DNA of 6,548 nucleotides, from positions 1 to 6,548 of the forward strand of contig JAEZKU010000008.1 in assembly GCA_023436065.1 (NCBI GenBank), written 5' to 3'. This DNA comes from Bacillota bacterium. GTDB lineage: Bacteria; Bacillota; Clostridia; Lachnospirales; Lachnospiraceae. Positions within the stretch are counted from its first letter, which is position 1, and the number at the start of each line of letters is the position of its first letter. Under the pieces are notes generated by a model. It had not been told where the DNA came from. It did no database searches and saw only the letters and a list, made by a program, of their open reading frames with translations. Shown here piece after piece: positions 1 through 5,299 of this stretch. The translations under genes were made by a program, and so were the position numbers.

Positions 1-38
1 CATTTTTCATCTATGAATATAGTTGGAAGGTGAATTAT

Positions 39-113
39 GGTGGGTATAGCGCAGTTGGTTAGCGCGCCAGATTGTGGCTCTGGAGGCCAAGGGTTCGAAT
101 CCCTTTACCCACC
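39..113 (+). tRNA. tRNA-His, anticodon GTG
   Basis: A full cloverleaf can be folded by eye. The acceptor stem GTGGGTA (40-46) pairs with TACCCAC (106-112). The D stem is GCGC (49-52 with 62-65). The anticodon stem is CCAGA/TCTGG, with anticodon GTG at 74-76, and the T arm carries GGTTCGAATCC. G39 faces discriminator C113, giving the extra G(-1):C73 pair that identifies tRNA-His to histidyl-tRNA synthetase; that identity rule is established knowledge. The 3' CCA is not encoded (C114 T115 A116 follow), so it must be added after transcription. It is the first of four tRNAs in this cluster. No convincing promoter is visible in the 38 bases before it, so the cluster may begin upstream of the window. 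Confidence 0.97.
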
Positions 114-118
114 CTATA

Positions 119-164
119 TTGTATTGAAGGAAAAGTCTGCAAAGACTTTTTGTTTTTAATACAA
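119..164 (+). terminator. Hairpin with T-rich tail between tRNA-His and tRNA-Gln
   Basis: AAAAGTCT (131-138) and AGACTTTT (143-150) form a perfect 8-bp stem around a GCAA tetraloop, followed by TGTTTTT (151-157). This has intrinsic-terminator form, though the stem is AT-rich. A second, outer helix of 7 bp (TTGTATT 119-125 with AATACAA 158-164) encloses the first, so it could instead be a processing or attenuation structure. No clear promoter lies between it and tRNA-Gln, so some read-through is needed if the tRNAs form one operon. Confidence 0.6.
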
Positions 165-175
165 GGGTTTTTTAT

Positions 176-248
176 TGGGCTATCGCCAAGCGGTAAGGCA
201 CAGGACTTTGACTCCTGCATTACGGTGGTTCGAATCCACCTAGCCCAG
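176..248 (+). tRNA. tRNA-Gln, anticodon TTG
   Basis: The acceptor stem is TGGGCTA (176-182) with TAGCCCA (241-247), and the discriminator is G248. The anticodon stem CAGGA/TCCTG (201-205, 213-217) encloses anticodon TTG at 208-210. The T arm is GGTGG-TTCGAAT-CCACC. The 3' CCA is not encoded. The 3' strand of the acceptor stem is unusual in also forming the start of a downstream 59-bp tandem repeat, so the primary transcript contains several copies of sequence that can pair with or imitate this acceptor stem. The TTG anticodon reads CAA and, by wobble, CAG. Confidence 0.97.
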
Positions 249-366
249 TTGCCGTAAGCGATTTTACGGAGAACAAGACATATAGTCCGGCAACTGGGCT
301 TGCCCAGCTTGCGTAAGCGATTTTACGGAGAACAAGACATATAATTCATCAACTGGGCTTGCCCAG
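244..366 (+). repeat. Two 59-bp tandem repeats starting inside the tRNA-Gln 3' end
   Basis: Copy 1 spans 244-302 and copy 2 spans 303-361. A third start, CCCAG, lies at 362-366, so CCCAG recurs at an exact 59-base spacing. The copies agree at about 52 of 59 positions, including an identical 32-base core (253-284 and 312-343) and an identical 12-base end. The first CCCAG (244-248) is the 3' end of tRNA-Gln. Each copy ends in CTGGGC-TT-GCCCAG (294-307, 353-366), a perfect 6-bp hairpin that reproduces much of the tRNA-Gln acceptor stem. Each also contains a small inner hairpin (CCGTAA 252-257 with TTACGG 264-269 in copy 1; 5 bp in copy 2). No coding frame is apparent. The layout is analogous to the 178-bp repeats behind E. 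coli tyrT, each of which starts with the tRNA 3' end, but no sequence relationship is claimed. Confidence 0.9.
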
Positions 367-376
367 TAAAGTCTAT

Positions 377-449
377 GGGATATTAGCTCAGTCGGTAGAG
401 CACATGACTTTTAATCATGGTGTCCCGGGTTCGAATCCCGGATGTCTCA
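377..449 (+). tRNA. tRNA-Lys, anticodon TTT
   Basis: The acceptor strand GGGATAT (377-383) pairs with ATGTCTC (442-448), including two G-T wobbles, and the discriminator is A449. The D arm begins TAGCTCAGTCGGTAGAGC. The anticodon stem CATGA/TCATG (403-407, 415-419) holds anticodon TTT at 410-412. The T arm is CCGGG-TTCGAAT-CCCGG. No CCA is encoded. It follows the tandem repeat by only about ten bases, so maturation of its 5' end by RNase P takes place next to the repeat hairpins. Confidence 0.97.
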
Positions 450-484
450 TCACCGCAATTGAGCGGGTTATTAAAAAATAGTAT

Positions 485-564
485 GCGGATGTGGCGGAAC
501 TGGCAGACGCGCTAGACTTAGGATCTAGTCCGAGAGGGTGCAGGTTCAATTCCTGTCATCCGCA
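485..564 (+). tRNA. tRNA-Leu, anticodon TAG
   Basis: This is a class II tRNA with acceptor GCGGATG (485-491) paired to CATCCGC (557-563) and discriminator A564. The anticodon stem CTAGA/TCTAG (512-516, 524-528) carries anticodon TAG at 519-521. The variable region from 529 is a short extra arm (TCC-GAGA-GGG), typical of tRNA-Leu. The T arm is GCAGG-TTCAATT-CCTGT. CCA is not encoded. It reads CUN leucine codons. It is the last tRNA of the cluster and is followed at once by a terminator. Confidence 0.97.
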
Positions 565-570
565 TTGTGG

Positions 571-607
571 AACAATAACTTTCAGATGGAAGGTTATTGT
601 TTTTTTT
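571..607 (+). terminator. Intrinsic terminator of the tRNA cluster
   Basis: Positions 571-583 pair with 589-601 in a 13-bp stem with one G-T pair (AACAATAAC with GTTATTGTT, continuing inwards) around a 5-base loop. The T run that follows extends through 607. It starts seven bases after tRNA-Leu, as expected for the end of the tRNA transcript. Confidence 0.9.
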
Positions 608-634
608 GTTGGCAGCTTTGAAGCCGGATATAAT
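606..634 (+). promoter_or_regulatory. Possible sigma-A promoter for ktrB-ktrA
   Basis: A perfect TATAAT (-10) lies at 629-634, with TTGTTG as a weak -35 at 606-611 and a 17-base spacer. Transcription would begin near 641 and give a leader of almost 200 bases before ktrB. The -35 matches the consensus in only three positions and overlaps the T-tract of the preceding terminator, so this is a candidate only. No better pair was seen between 635 and 835, and no recognisable riboswitch fold was found in the leader. Confidence 0.4.
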
Positions 635-825
635 CCAAAGAGGATAATTTATTCATATCCAGTAAAACATATTAACACCGACTATATCCTGCGTATGCAG
701 AATCTTAACGTATTATTAACACTGTGAATGATTTCTTAATACCATTTTAATAACAAAAGTGATAGAATAAGTATATCCCGATGCTACAATATTCGGAGAT
801 AATACATTGATTTAGACAAAGAAAT

Positions 826-829
826 GAGG
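826..829 (+). promoter_or_regulatory. Ribosome binding site fixing the ktrB start at 836
   Basis: GAGG at 826-829 lies six bases before ATG 836. The in-frame ATG at 824 overlaps this site and has only a weak purine stretch before it, so 836 is preferred. Confidence 0.65.
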
Positions 830-835
830 ATAGCT

Positions 836-2128
836 ATGAGTTTTATTAAGAAGATGAACCCGGGACGTTACATTGCTTTGGGTTTCGCAACTGTGATTTT
901 GCTGGGTGCAATCATATTATATCTTCCTGTCTCCCGTCGTGCCGGAGTAGATGTCGCATTTATCGATGCCCTTTTTACTTCAACGAGTGCAGTTTGCGTT
1001 ACAGGCTTGATAGCAATCGACACGTATGATACATATAATGTATTTGGACAGACAGTCGTTGCGCTTCTGATTCAGGTTGGCGGTTTAGGAGTCACCTCCG
1101 TCGGGGTAGGATTTATGTTGATTGCTAGAAGAAAAGTTGATTTTAAAGACCGTATCATTGTAAAAGAAGCATTAAATCTTGATTCCATGAAGGGTGTAGT
1201 AAAATTAATAAAGTCTATTCTGCTGATGACTTTATGTTTCGAAAGTGTCGGAGCAATATTAAGCTTTATTGTATTTTCGCAGGATTATCCTCTTCCCAGG
1301 GCGATTGGAATCAGTTTATTCCACTCCGTGGCTTCCTTTAACAATTCAGGATTCGATATTCTCGGAGGACTTAAAAATCTGCTGGATTATAAATCCAACG
1401 TACTATTAAATCTGACAACCTGCGGTTTGATTATCTTCGGCGGGTTAGGTTTTGTAGTAATTAAGGAAATCCTTCATAAAAGGTCTTTCAAAAAATTGAG
1501 TATGCATTCCAAGGTCGTAATCACTATGACAATCTTTCTGTTGGTAATCGGTACTATATTACTGAAATTCACAGAGGAGGTCAGCTGGCTGGGAGCATTC
1601 TTTTTCAGTGTATCAGCAAGAACAGCAGGATTTTCTACTTACCCGGTAGGGGAGTTTACAAATGCGGGCTTATTTATCATTATCATATTGATGTTTATTG
1701 GTGCGTCACCCGGATCTACGGGCGGCGGTATCAAGACAACGACGTTGTTTACTATGTTTAAGAGCGCTTATAGTGCATCTACCAATAAGCATTGTACGGC
1801 TTTTAAAAGAAAGATACCGAACGATGTTGTATCCAAGGCATTTGTCTTGACCTTTCTGGCAATATCTCTGGTATGCTTCAGCACACTGCTGTTATGTGTC
1901 TTGGAGCCGGGGTATACCTTTGTACAGTTGCTGTTCGAGGTGGTATCCGGATTTGGCACAGTAGGACTATCTACAGGTATCACCCCCGATTTAAAACCTA
2001 TCAGCAAATTCATTATAGTGCTTGTTATGTTTACAGGGCGTTTAGGTCCGCTTACCGTAGCATCTCTTTGGTCCATTAGACCTAAGACAAGTGTTTGCTA
2101 TTCGGAAGAATCAATTACAATAGGTTAG
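836..2128 (+). CDS. ktrB: KtrB/TrkH-family potassium channel subunit
   Basis: This is the membrane subunit of a Ktr-type K+ uptake system, about 430 residues, which is KtrB size rather than that of the longer enterobacterial TrkH. All four pore-loop filters of the superfamily are visible (residues numbered from 836): VCVTGL near 53-58, NNSGF near 169-173, RTAGF near 262-266 and GTVGLSTG near 374-381, each with its filter glycine. SPGSTGGGIKTTT near 289-301 matches the glycine-rich intramembrane gate loop of KtrB. Hydrophobic segments alternate along the whole length, and the C-terminus is short. The start at 836 is chosen because GAGG lies six bases upstream; an in-frame ATG at 824 would add four residues. 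The ktrA-like gene follows within about 20 bases, so the two are surely co-transcribed. By family knowledge a KtrB dimer sits on a cytoplasmic KtrA ring and couples to Na+ or membrane potential. The ion-coupling mode cannot be seen from the sequence. Confidence 0.93.
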   Translation: MSFIKKMNPGRYIALGFATVILLGAIILYLPVSRRAGVDVAFIDALFTSTSAVCVTGLIAIDTYDTYNVFGQTVVALLIQVGGLGVTSVGVGFMLIARRKVDFKDRIIVKEALNLDSMKGVVKLIKSILLMTLCFESVGAILSFIVFSQDYPLPRAIGISLFHSVASFNNSGFDILGGLKNLLDYKSNVLLNLTTCGLIIFGGLGFVVIKEILHKRSFKKLSMHSKVVITMTIFLLVIGTILLKFTEEVSWLGAFFFSVSARTAGFSTYPVGEFTNAGLFIIIILMFIGASPGSTGGGIKTTTLFTMFKSAYSASTNKHCTAFKRKIPNDVVSKAFVLTFLAISLVCFSTLLLCVLEPGYTFVQLLFEVVSGFGTVGLSTGITPDLKPISKFIIVLVMFTGRLGPLTVASLWSIRPKTSVCYSEESITIG

Positions 2129-2139
2129 TATTTTTTCAT

Positions 2140-2144
2140 GGAGG
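2140..2144 (+). promoter_or_regulatory. Ribosome binding site fixing the first ktrA start at 2150
   Basis: GGAGG at 2140-2144 is five bases before ATG 2150. The alternative ATG at 2138 overlaps it and would leave its own start without a ribosome site. The paralogue at 4464 also begins M-x-HHK, which aligns with a start at 2150. Confidence 0.75.
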
Positions 2145-2149
2145 ATTGT

Positions 2150-2824
2150 ATGTTACATCATAAATCAATTATAGAATTTGGTATAATCGGTCTCGGTCGT
2201 TTCGGTAATGCTTTGACCAGAACACTGGCAGCAGCAGGGAAGGAAATTCTTGCGATTGATACTTTGGAAAGCCGTGTAAAGCAGGTGCGCAATTACACAG
2301 AAAGCGCTTTTATCGTAGGTTCATTCGATAAGGAGACGCTTCAGGATTCGGGTATCCAGAATTGCGGGACTGTAATCATCTGTATCGGCGACAGTATTGA
2401 TGTTGGTATTCTTACCGCGCTGAATGTGATCAGTATGGGAATTCCAAGAGTCATTGCCAGAGCAATGAGCTATGAACAGGGCTTAATCCTGGAGAAGATC
2501 GGAGCTGAGGTAATCTACCCGGAGAATGATATGGCAGTCCGCCTTGCTAATAAACTGATTAACACCAGTATTATGGAAACTATAGAACTCAGAGGGGAAA
2601 TCGCGATAACGGAATTAAGACTCACGGACAGGCTCGCCAATCAGAGTGTCCAGCAGGCAAACTTCCGACAGAAATATAATCTCAATATCATTGCACTTGA
2701 GCATAACGGTGAGACAACAACAGAAATTTCTCCCGATTTCATATTAAGTAAAGGGGACATTATTGTTGTGATTGGCAAACGTGAGAATATCACAAAACTG
2801 GAAAATTTTTTAACAAGAGTATAG
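2150..2824 (+). CDS. ktrA: KtrA-like RCK potassium-uptake gating subunit, copy 1
   Basis: This is a cytoplasmic gating subunit, 224 residues, with a single RCK unit as in KtrA (TrkA has two and is about twice as long). The RCK_N Rossmann fold begins FGIIGLGRFG (residues 10-19), the dinucleotide or ATP/ADP-binding glycine loop, with the acidic residue of the next strand at D37. AEVIYPENDMAVRLAN (about 119-134) is the conserved end of RCK_N. RCK_C runs from about 145 to 222 (AITELRLTD through GDIIVVIGK). In characterised KtrA proteins RCK_N binds ATP/ADP and RCK_C binds cyclic di-AMP, which closes the transporter; neither ligand is proved here. It directly follows ktrB. The start at 2150 is fixed by GGAGG and by alignment with the second copy, to which it is about 57% identical with no gaps. 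No clear terminator follows it. Confidence 0.93.
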   Translation: MLHHKSIIEFGIIGLGRFGNALTRTLAAAGKEILAIDTLESRVKQVRNYTESAFIVGSFDKETLQDSGIQNCGTVIICIGDSIDVGILTALNVISMGIPRVIARAMSYEQGLILEKIGAEVIYPENDMAVRLANKLINTSIMETIELRGEIAITELRLTDRLANQSVQQANFRQKYNLNIIALEHNGETTTEISPDFILSKGDIIVVIGKRENITKLENFLTRV

Positions 2825-2978
2825 AAACTTATTCCGGGAGATTTGTGTAAAGGGTACATCTTGCAAAGCCTCTTGTTTTATCAATATAGAATTGCAACCC
2901 GCAGGAAAATGATGCATCGTATAGAGTAAAGGAAAGAACTTGAAAATATTGAACTGAATGGGTATGAAAAATATATTA

Positions 2979-3008
2979 TTGGTAATCAAGGGAAAAATAT
3001 GATATACT
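2979..3008 (+). promoter_or_regulatory. Promoter of the CorC-like gene
   Basis: TTGGTA (2979-2984) and TATACT (3003-3008) are 18 bases apart, and TGA directly before the -10 supplies an extended -10 TG. Transcription would begin near 3015, giving a leader of about 70 bases. This is the best promoter in the window. It implies that the CorC-like gene and the second ktrA can be transcribed apart from ktrB-ktrA. Confidence 0.65.
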
Positions 3009-3015
3009 ATTTTCT

Positions 3016-3068
3016 GTACTTTTTAGAAAAGTACATATATAAATATTATATGTCTCAATTTGGAGACA
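3016..3068 (+). promoter_or_regulatory. Two perfect hairpins in the leader of the CorC-like gene
   Basis: Hairpin 1 is GTACTTTT (3016-3023) with AAAAGTAC (3027-3034), an 8-bp stem with a 3-base loop beginning at the predicted transcript start. Hairpin 2 is TGTCTC (3051-3056) with GAGACA (3063-3068), ending eight bases before the GGAGG ribosome site (3076-3080). Either could be a DNA operator or an RNA structure acting on stability or translation. Neither has a T-run, so they are not terminators. The leader is too short and unlike the M-box magnesium riboswitch. Confidence 0.5.
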
Positions 3069-3087
3069 CTACTTTGGAGGAATTTAA

Positions 3088-4419
3088 ATGTTGTCTGACA
3101 CGAACAAGATTATTGGTCAGCTAATAATATTAATCATACTTACCATGATCAATGCATTCTTTTCCTGTGCGGAGATGGCCATGGTATCATCTAATAAGTC
3201 AAAGATCAGAAGGTATGCAGAGGAAGGAAAGAAGAGCGCGAAGCTTGTTATCAAGTTTTTGGAGGAACCGACGAAGTTCCTGTCAACTATTCAGGTAGCG
3301 ATCACTCTGGCAGGTTTCTTTTCCAGTGCATCGGCTGCATCAGGATTATCTGAAACTCTTGGACTTTGGCTTGATCAGCATAATATAGCCTATGGGGAAC
3401 AGATCTCATTGATCGCAGTTACCTTGATCCTATCCTATTTCACGCTGGTATTCGGCGAGCTTGTACCGAAAAAGGTTGCTCTTCAATGGCCGGAGGCCAT
3501 CAGTATGTTCAGTGTGAAACCGATCGGTGCCATCTCGAAGGTGGCCTCTCCTTTTATCAAGCTGTTGACGATATCTACCAATTTGGTTACGAGGCCTTTC
3601 GGTATCAAGGAGGGAGATACGGAGGAGATTCTGTCAAGAGAAGAATTAATTTCACTTGTGAATGAAGGTCAGGCACATGGAGTTCTGAATAAGAAAGAAA
3701 AGGAAATGATTAATTCCATCATGGAATTTGATGAGAAGATTGCCAAAGAAATCATGACCCCCAGAATTAATGTATTTGCCATAGACATTGCCGAACCGAA
3801 AGAAGAATATTTGGAAGAGCTCTTGAGGACCAAATACACCCGTATTCCGGTTTATGAAGAAGATGTCGATAATATCATAGGGATGTTGTATATCAAGGAC
3901 TTCCTGAAGGAAGCAGTAAAACATGGATACAAGAATGTGGACGTCAGAAGTATCATGCAAAAGCCATATCTTGTGCCCGAGAGTAAGATTATTAAGGATT
4001 TAATGCGGGAGCTTCAACAGTCAAAGAAGCAGATTGCTGTTTTGATTGATGAATACGGCGGTTTTTCAGGAATTGTTACGATGGAAGACTTGGTAGAAGA
4101 GGTAATGGGAGATATTGAGGATGAGTATGATCCAGTACATTTCAAGATAAAAAAACTGGATGATTCTACTTATCTGATTGACGGCCTTGTAACTCTCGAT
4201 GAGATTAATAACCATCTGGATTTAGAGCTTTATTCTGAGAACTATGATACCTTATCCGGATATCTGATTGATCATATGGGAAGTATCCCTCAGGAGAATG
4301 ATGATCGTACAATTGAGATAGAAAATCTTGTGTTTAAATTAGAATGTGTAAAGAATAAACGAATTGATAAGGTAAAGCTGTATATTGGTAAGAAAGAGGA
4401 AAAACAACCTGAGGATTAA
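3088..4419 (+). CDS. CNNM/CorC-family transporter with CBS pair (MpfA/PaeA-like, probable Mg2+ export)
   Basis: This inner-membrane protein of 443 residues has the full domain set of the hemolysin-C/CorC/CNNM family. The DUF21/CNNM membrane domain covers about 1-190, with hydrophobic stretches near 8-33, 66-86, 104-124 and 138-165 and the signature stretches INAFFSCAEMA (21-31) and FGELVPKKVAL (122-132). CBS1 is about 221-280 (EIMTPR, then TRIPVYEEDVDNIIGMLYIKD). CBS2 is about 286-345 (SIMQKPYLVPES, then DEYGGFSGIVTMEDLVEE). A CorC_HlyC domain covers about 355-433. Studied relatives (MpfA, PaeA, human CNNM) handle Mg2+ export, with the CBS pair binding Mg-ATP; old 'hemolysin' names are misleading. 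The start has GGAGG (3076-3080) seven bases upstream. It lies between two ktrA-like genes, and the second follows after 44 bases and is probably co-transcribed. Substrate and direction of transport are inferred from the family only. Confidence 0.92.
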   Translation: MLSDTNKIIGQLIILIILTMINAFFSCAEMAMVSSNKSKIRRYAEEGKKSAKLVIKFLEEPTKFLSTIQVAITLAGFFSSASAASGLSETLGLWLDQHNIAYGEQISLIAVTLILSYFTLVFGELVPKKVALQWPEAISMFSVKPIGAISKVASPFIKLLTISTNLVTRPFGIKEGDTEEILSREELISLVNEGQAHGVLNKKEKEMINSIMEFDEKIAKEIMTPRINVFAIDIAEPKEEYLEELLRTKYTRIPVYEEDVDNIIGMLYIKDFLKEAVKHGYKNVDVRSIMQKPYLVPESKIIKDLMRELQQSKKQIAVLIDEYGGFSGIVTMEDLVEEVMGDIEDEYDPVHFKIKKLDDSTYLIDGLVTLDEINNHLDLELYSENYDTLSGYLIDHMGSIPQENDDRTIEIENLVFKLECVKNKRIDKVKLYIGKKEEKQPED

Positions 4420-4463
4420 ATCATCCTATAGGTATCCTTCATCATATAAAGGAGGGGATTTAG

Positions 4464-5138
4464 ATGGGGCATCATAAACCAAGCATAGAATTTGGTATTA
4501 TTGGATTAGGACGTTTTGGAACATCCCTGGCAACGACATTGGCTGAAGCCAAAAAAGAGGTTTTGGTACTGGACAGCAGTGAGACTAAGATCAAGCAAAT
4601 CCGGCATTTGACGGATAACGCATTAGTGGTTGGAGAACTGACGAAGGAGGCTCTGGAACAGGCTGGAATTCAGAATTGTGAGACGGTTGTAATATGTATC
4701 GCCGAAAAGGTGGACGTGAGTATATTGACAACTTTGAATGTAATCAGTATGGGTGTTCCCAGAGTGATTGCCAAGGCCCTCAGTCTGGAACAGGGAAGCA
4801 TTCTGGAGAAGCTGGGTGCAGAGGTGATCTATCCTGAGCATGATATGGCGATCCGACTTGCAAACCGTCTGCTTTCCTCCAGAGTAATGGACTATATTAC
4901 GCTCAAAGATGATATTACGATTACGGAGCTTAAACTGACTGACAGGATTGCAGGTCAGACTGTTGTACAATCCGGTATCCGCAAGAAGTTCAAGCTTAAT
5001 ATCATTGCCTTGGAGCATGATAATAAAACGACAACAGATATCACTGCAGAGCTTGTGCTGCATGAGAATGATAATGCCGTTGTCGTGGGAAAGAAGGACC
5101 ATATTAAGAAGTTTGAAGCGTACCTCATGGGAAGATAA
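4464..5138 (+). CDS. KtrA-like RCK potassium-uptake gating subunit, copy 2
   Basis: This is a second single-RCK KtrA-type protein, also 224 residues. It shows FGIIGLGRFG at 10-19 (nucleotide-binding loop), acidic D37, AEVIYPEHDMAIRLAN (119-134) closing RCK_N, and RCK_C from about 145 (TITELKLTD) to 222. A gapless hand alignment to copy 1 gives about 128 identical residues of 224. The cores IQNC, LNVISMG, ILEK and NIIALEH are shared, while the surface segments near 38-65 and the last 30 residues diverge. GGAGGGG (4451-4457) precedes the start. It lies 44 bases after the CorC-like gene, with no promoter or terminator in the gap, so expression from the CorC promoter is likely. No second ktrB is present in this window. 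It may serve the same KtrB, a KtrB elsewhere, or form mixed rings with copy 1; the sequence does not say which. Confidence 0.92.
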   Translation: MGHHKPSIEFGIIGLGRFGTSLATTLAEAKKEVLVLDSSETKIKQIRHLTDNALVVGELTKEALEQAGIQNCETVVICIAEKVDVSILTTLNVISMGVPRVIAKALSLEQGSILEKLGAEVIYPEHDMAIRLANRLLSSRVMDYITLKDDITITELKLTDRIAGQTVVQSGIRKKFKLNIIALEHDNKTTTDITAELVLHENDNAVVVGKKDHIKKFEAYLMGR

Positions 5139-5164
5139 GAATTAACCTTATAAGATATTGTTTG

Positions 5165-5204
5165 GGATAAGTATATGTCGATTAAGACTATACTTATCCT
5201 TTTT
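5165..5204 (+). terminator. Intrinsic terminator after the second ktrA
   Basis: GGATAAGTATA (5165-5175) pairs perfectly with TATACTTATCC (5189-5199), and GTC/GAC (5177-5179 with 5186-5188) extends the stem across a one-base bulge. TTTTT follows at 5200-5204. It lies 26 bases after the stop codon and cleanly separates the cation block from the next gene. Confidence 0.92.
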
Positions 5205-5299
5205 CTTATTATCCATTCTGTGCACGAATATCGGTCTGTTGAATAAACTGTAATTGAGATATTAGTTATCGGAATGAGCCGTATTTCAAGGAGGTTATT

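Noticed and set aside
244..366. CRISPR-like direct repeats
   Set aside because: The copies are contiguous with no unique spacers, there are only two, and no cas genes are present.
244..366. Duplicated attachment site of an integrated element at tRNA-Gln
   Set aside because: Repeated CCCAG or GCCCAG ends are only 59 bases apart with no integrase or cargo between. The shared core is mostly outside the tRNA.
453..466. Hairpin CCGC/GCGG between tRNA-Lys and tRNA-Leu as a terminator
   Set aside because: The stem has only four pairs and is not followed by a T-run.
491..727. Small protein gene beginning inside tRNA-Leu
   Set aside because: It overlaps the tRNA and its terminator, has no ribosome site, and the translation has no family resemblance.
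635..825. Cyclic di-AMP (ydaO/yuaA) riboswitch before ktrB, as in some Firmicutes
   Set aside because: The conserved GGGGAACC-type and associated motifs that I would expect are absent, and no long multi-stem fold is apparent.
2825..2978. Terminator after the first ktrA
   Set aside because: No stem followed by a T-run could be found. Some read-through into the CorC-like gene is therefore possible.
2825..3087. M-box magnesium riboswitch before the CorC-like gene
   Set aside because: The characteristic GAGGCTCC-type core is not present, and the leader from the predicted start is only about 70 bases.
4623..5102. 159-codon frame antisense to the second ktrA
   Set aside because: It is a shadow of a conserved gene, has no supporting ribosome site, and its composition is unlike a real protein.
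5220..5270. Sporulation sigma (E or K) or sigma-A promoter before the anchor-A-like gene
   Set aside because: GAATAAACTGTA and TTGAAT/TATTAG are only weak matches with poor spacing. None is good enough to call.
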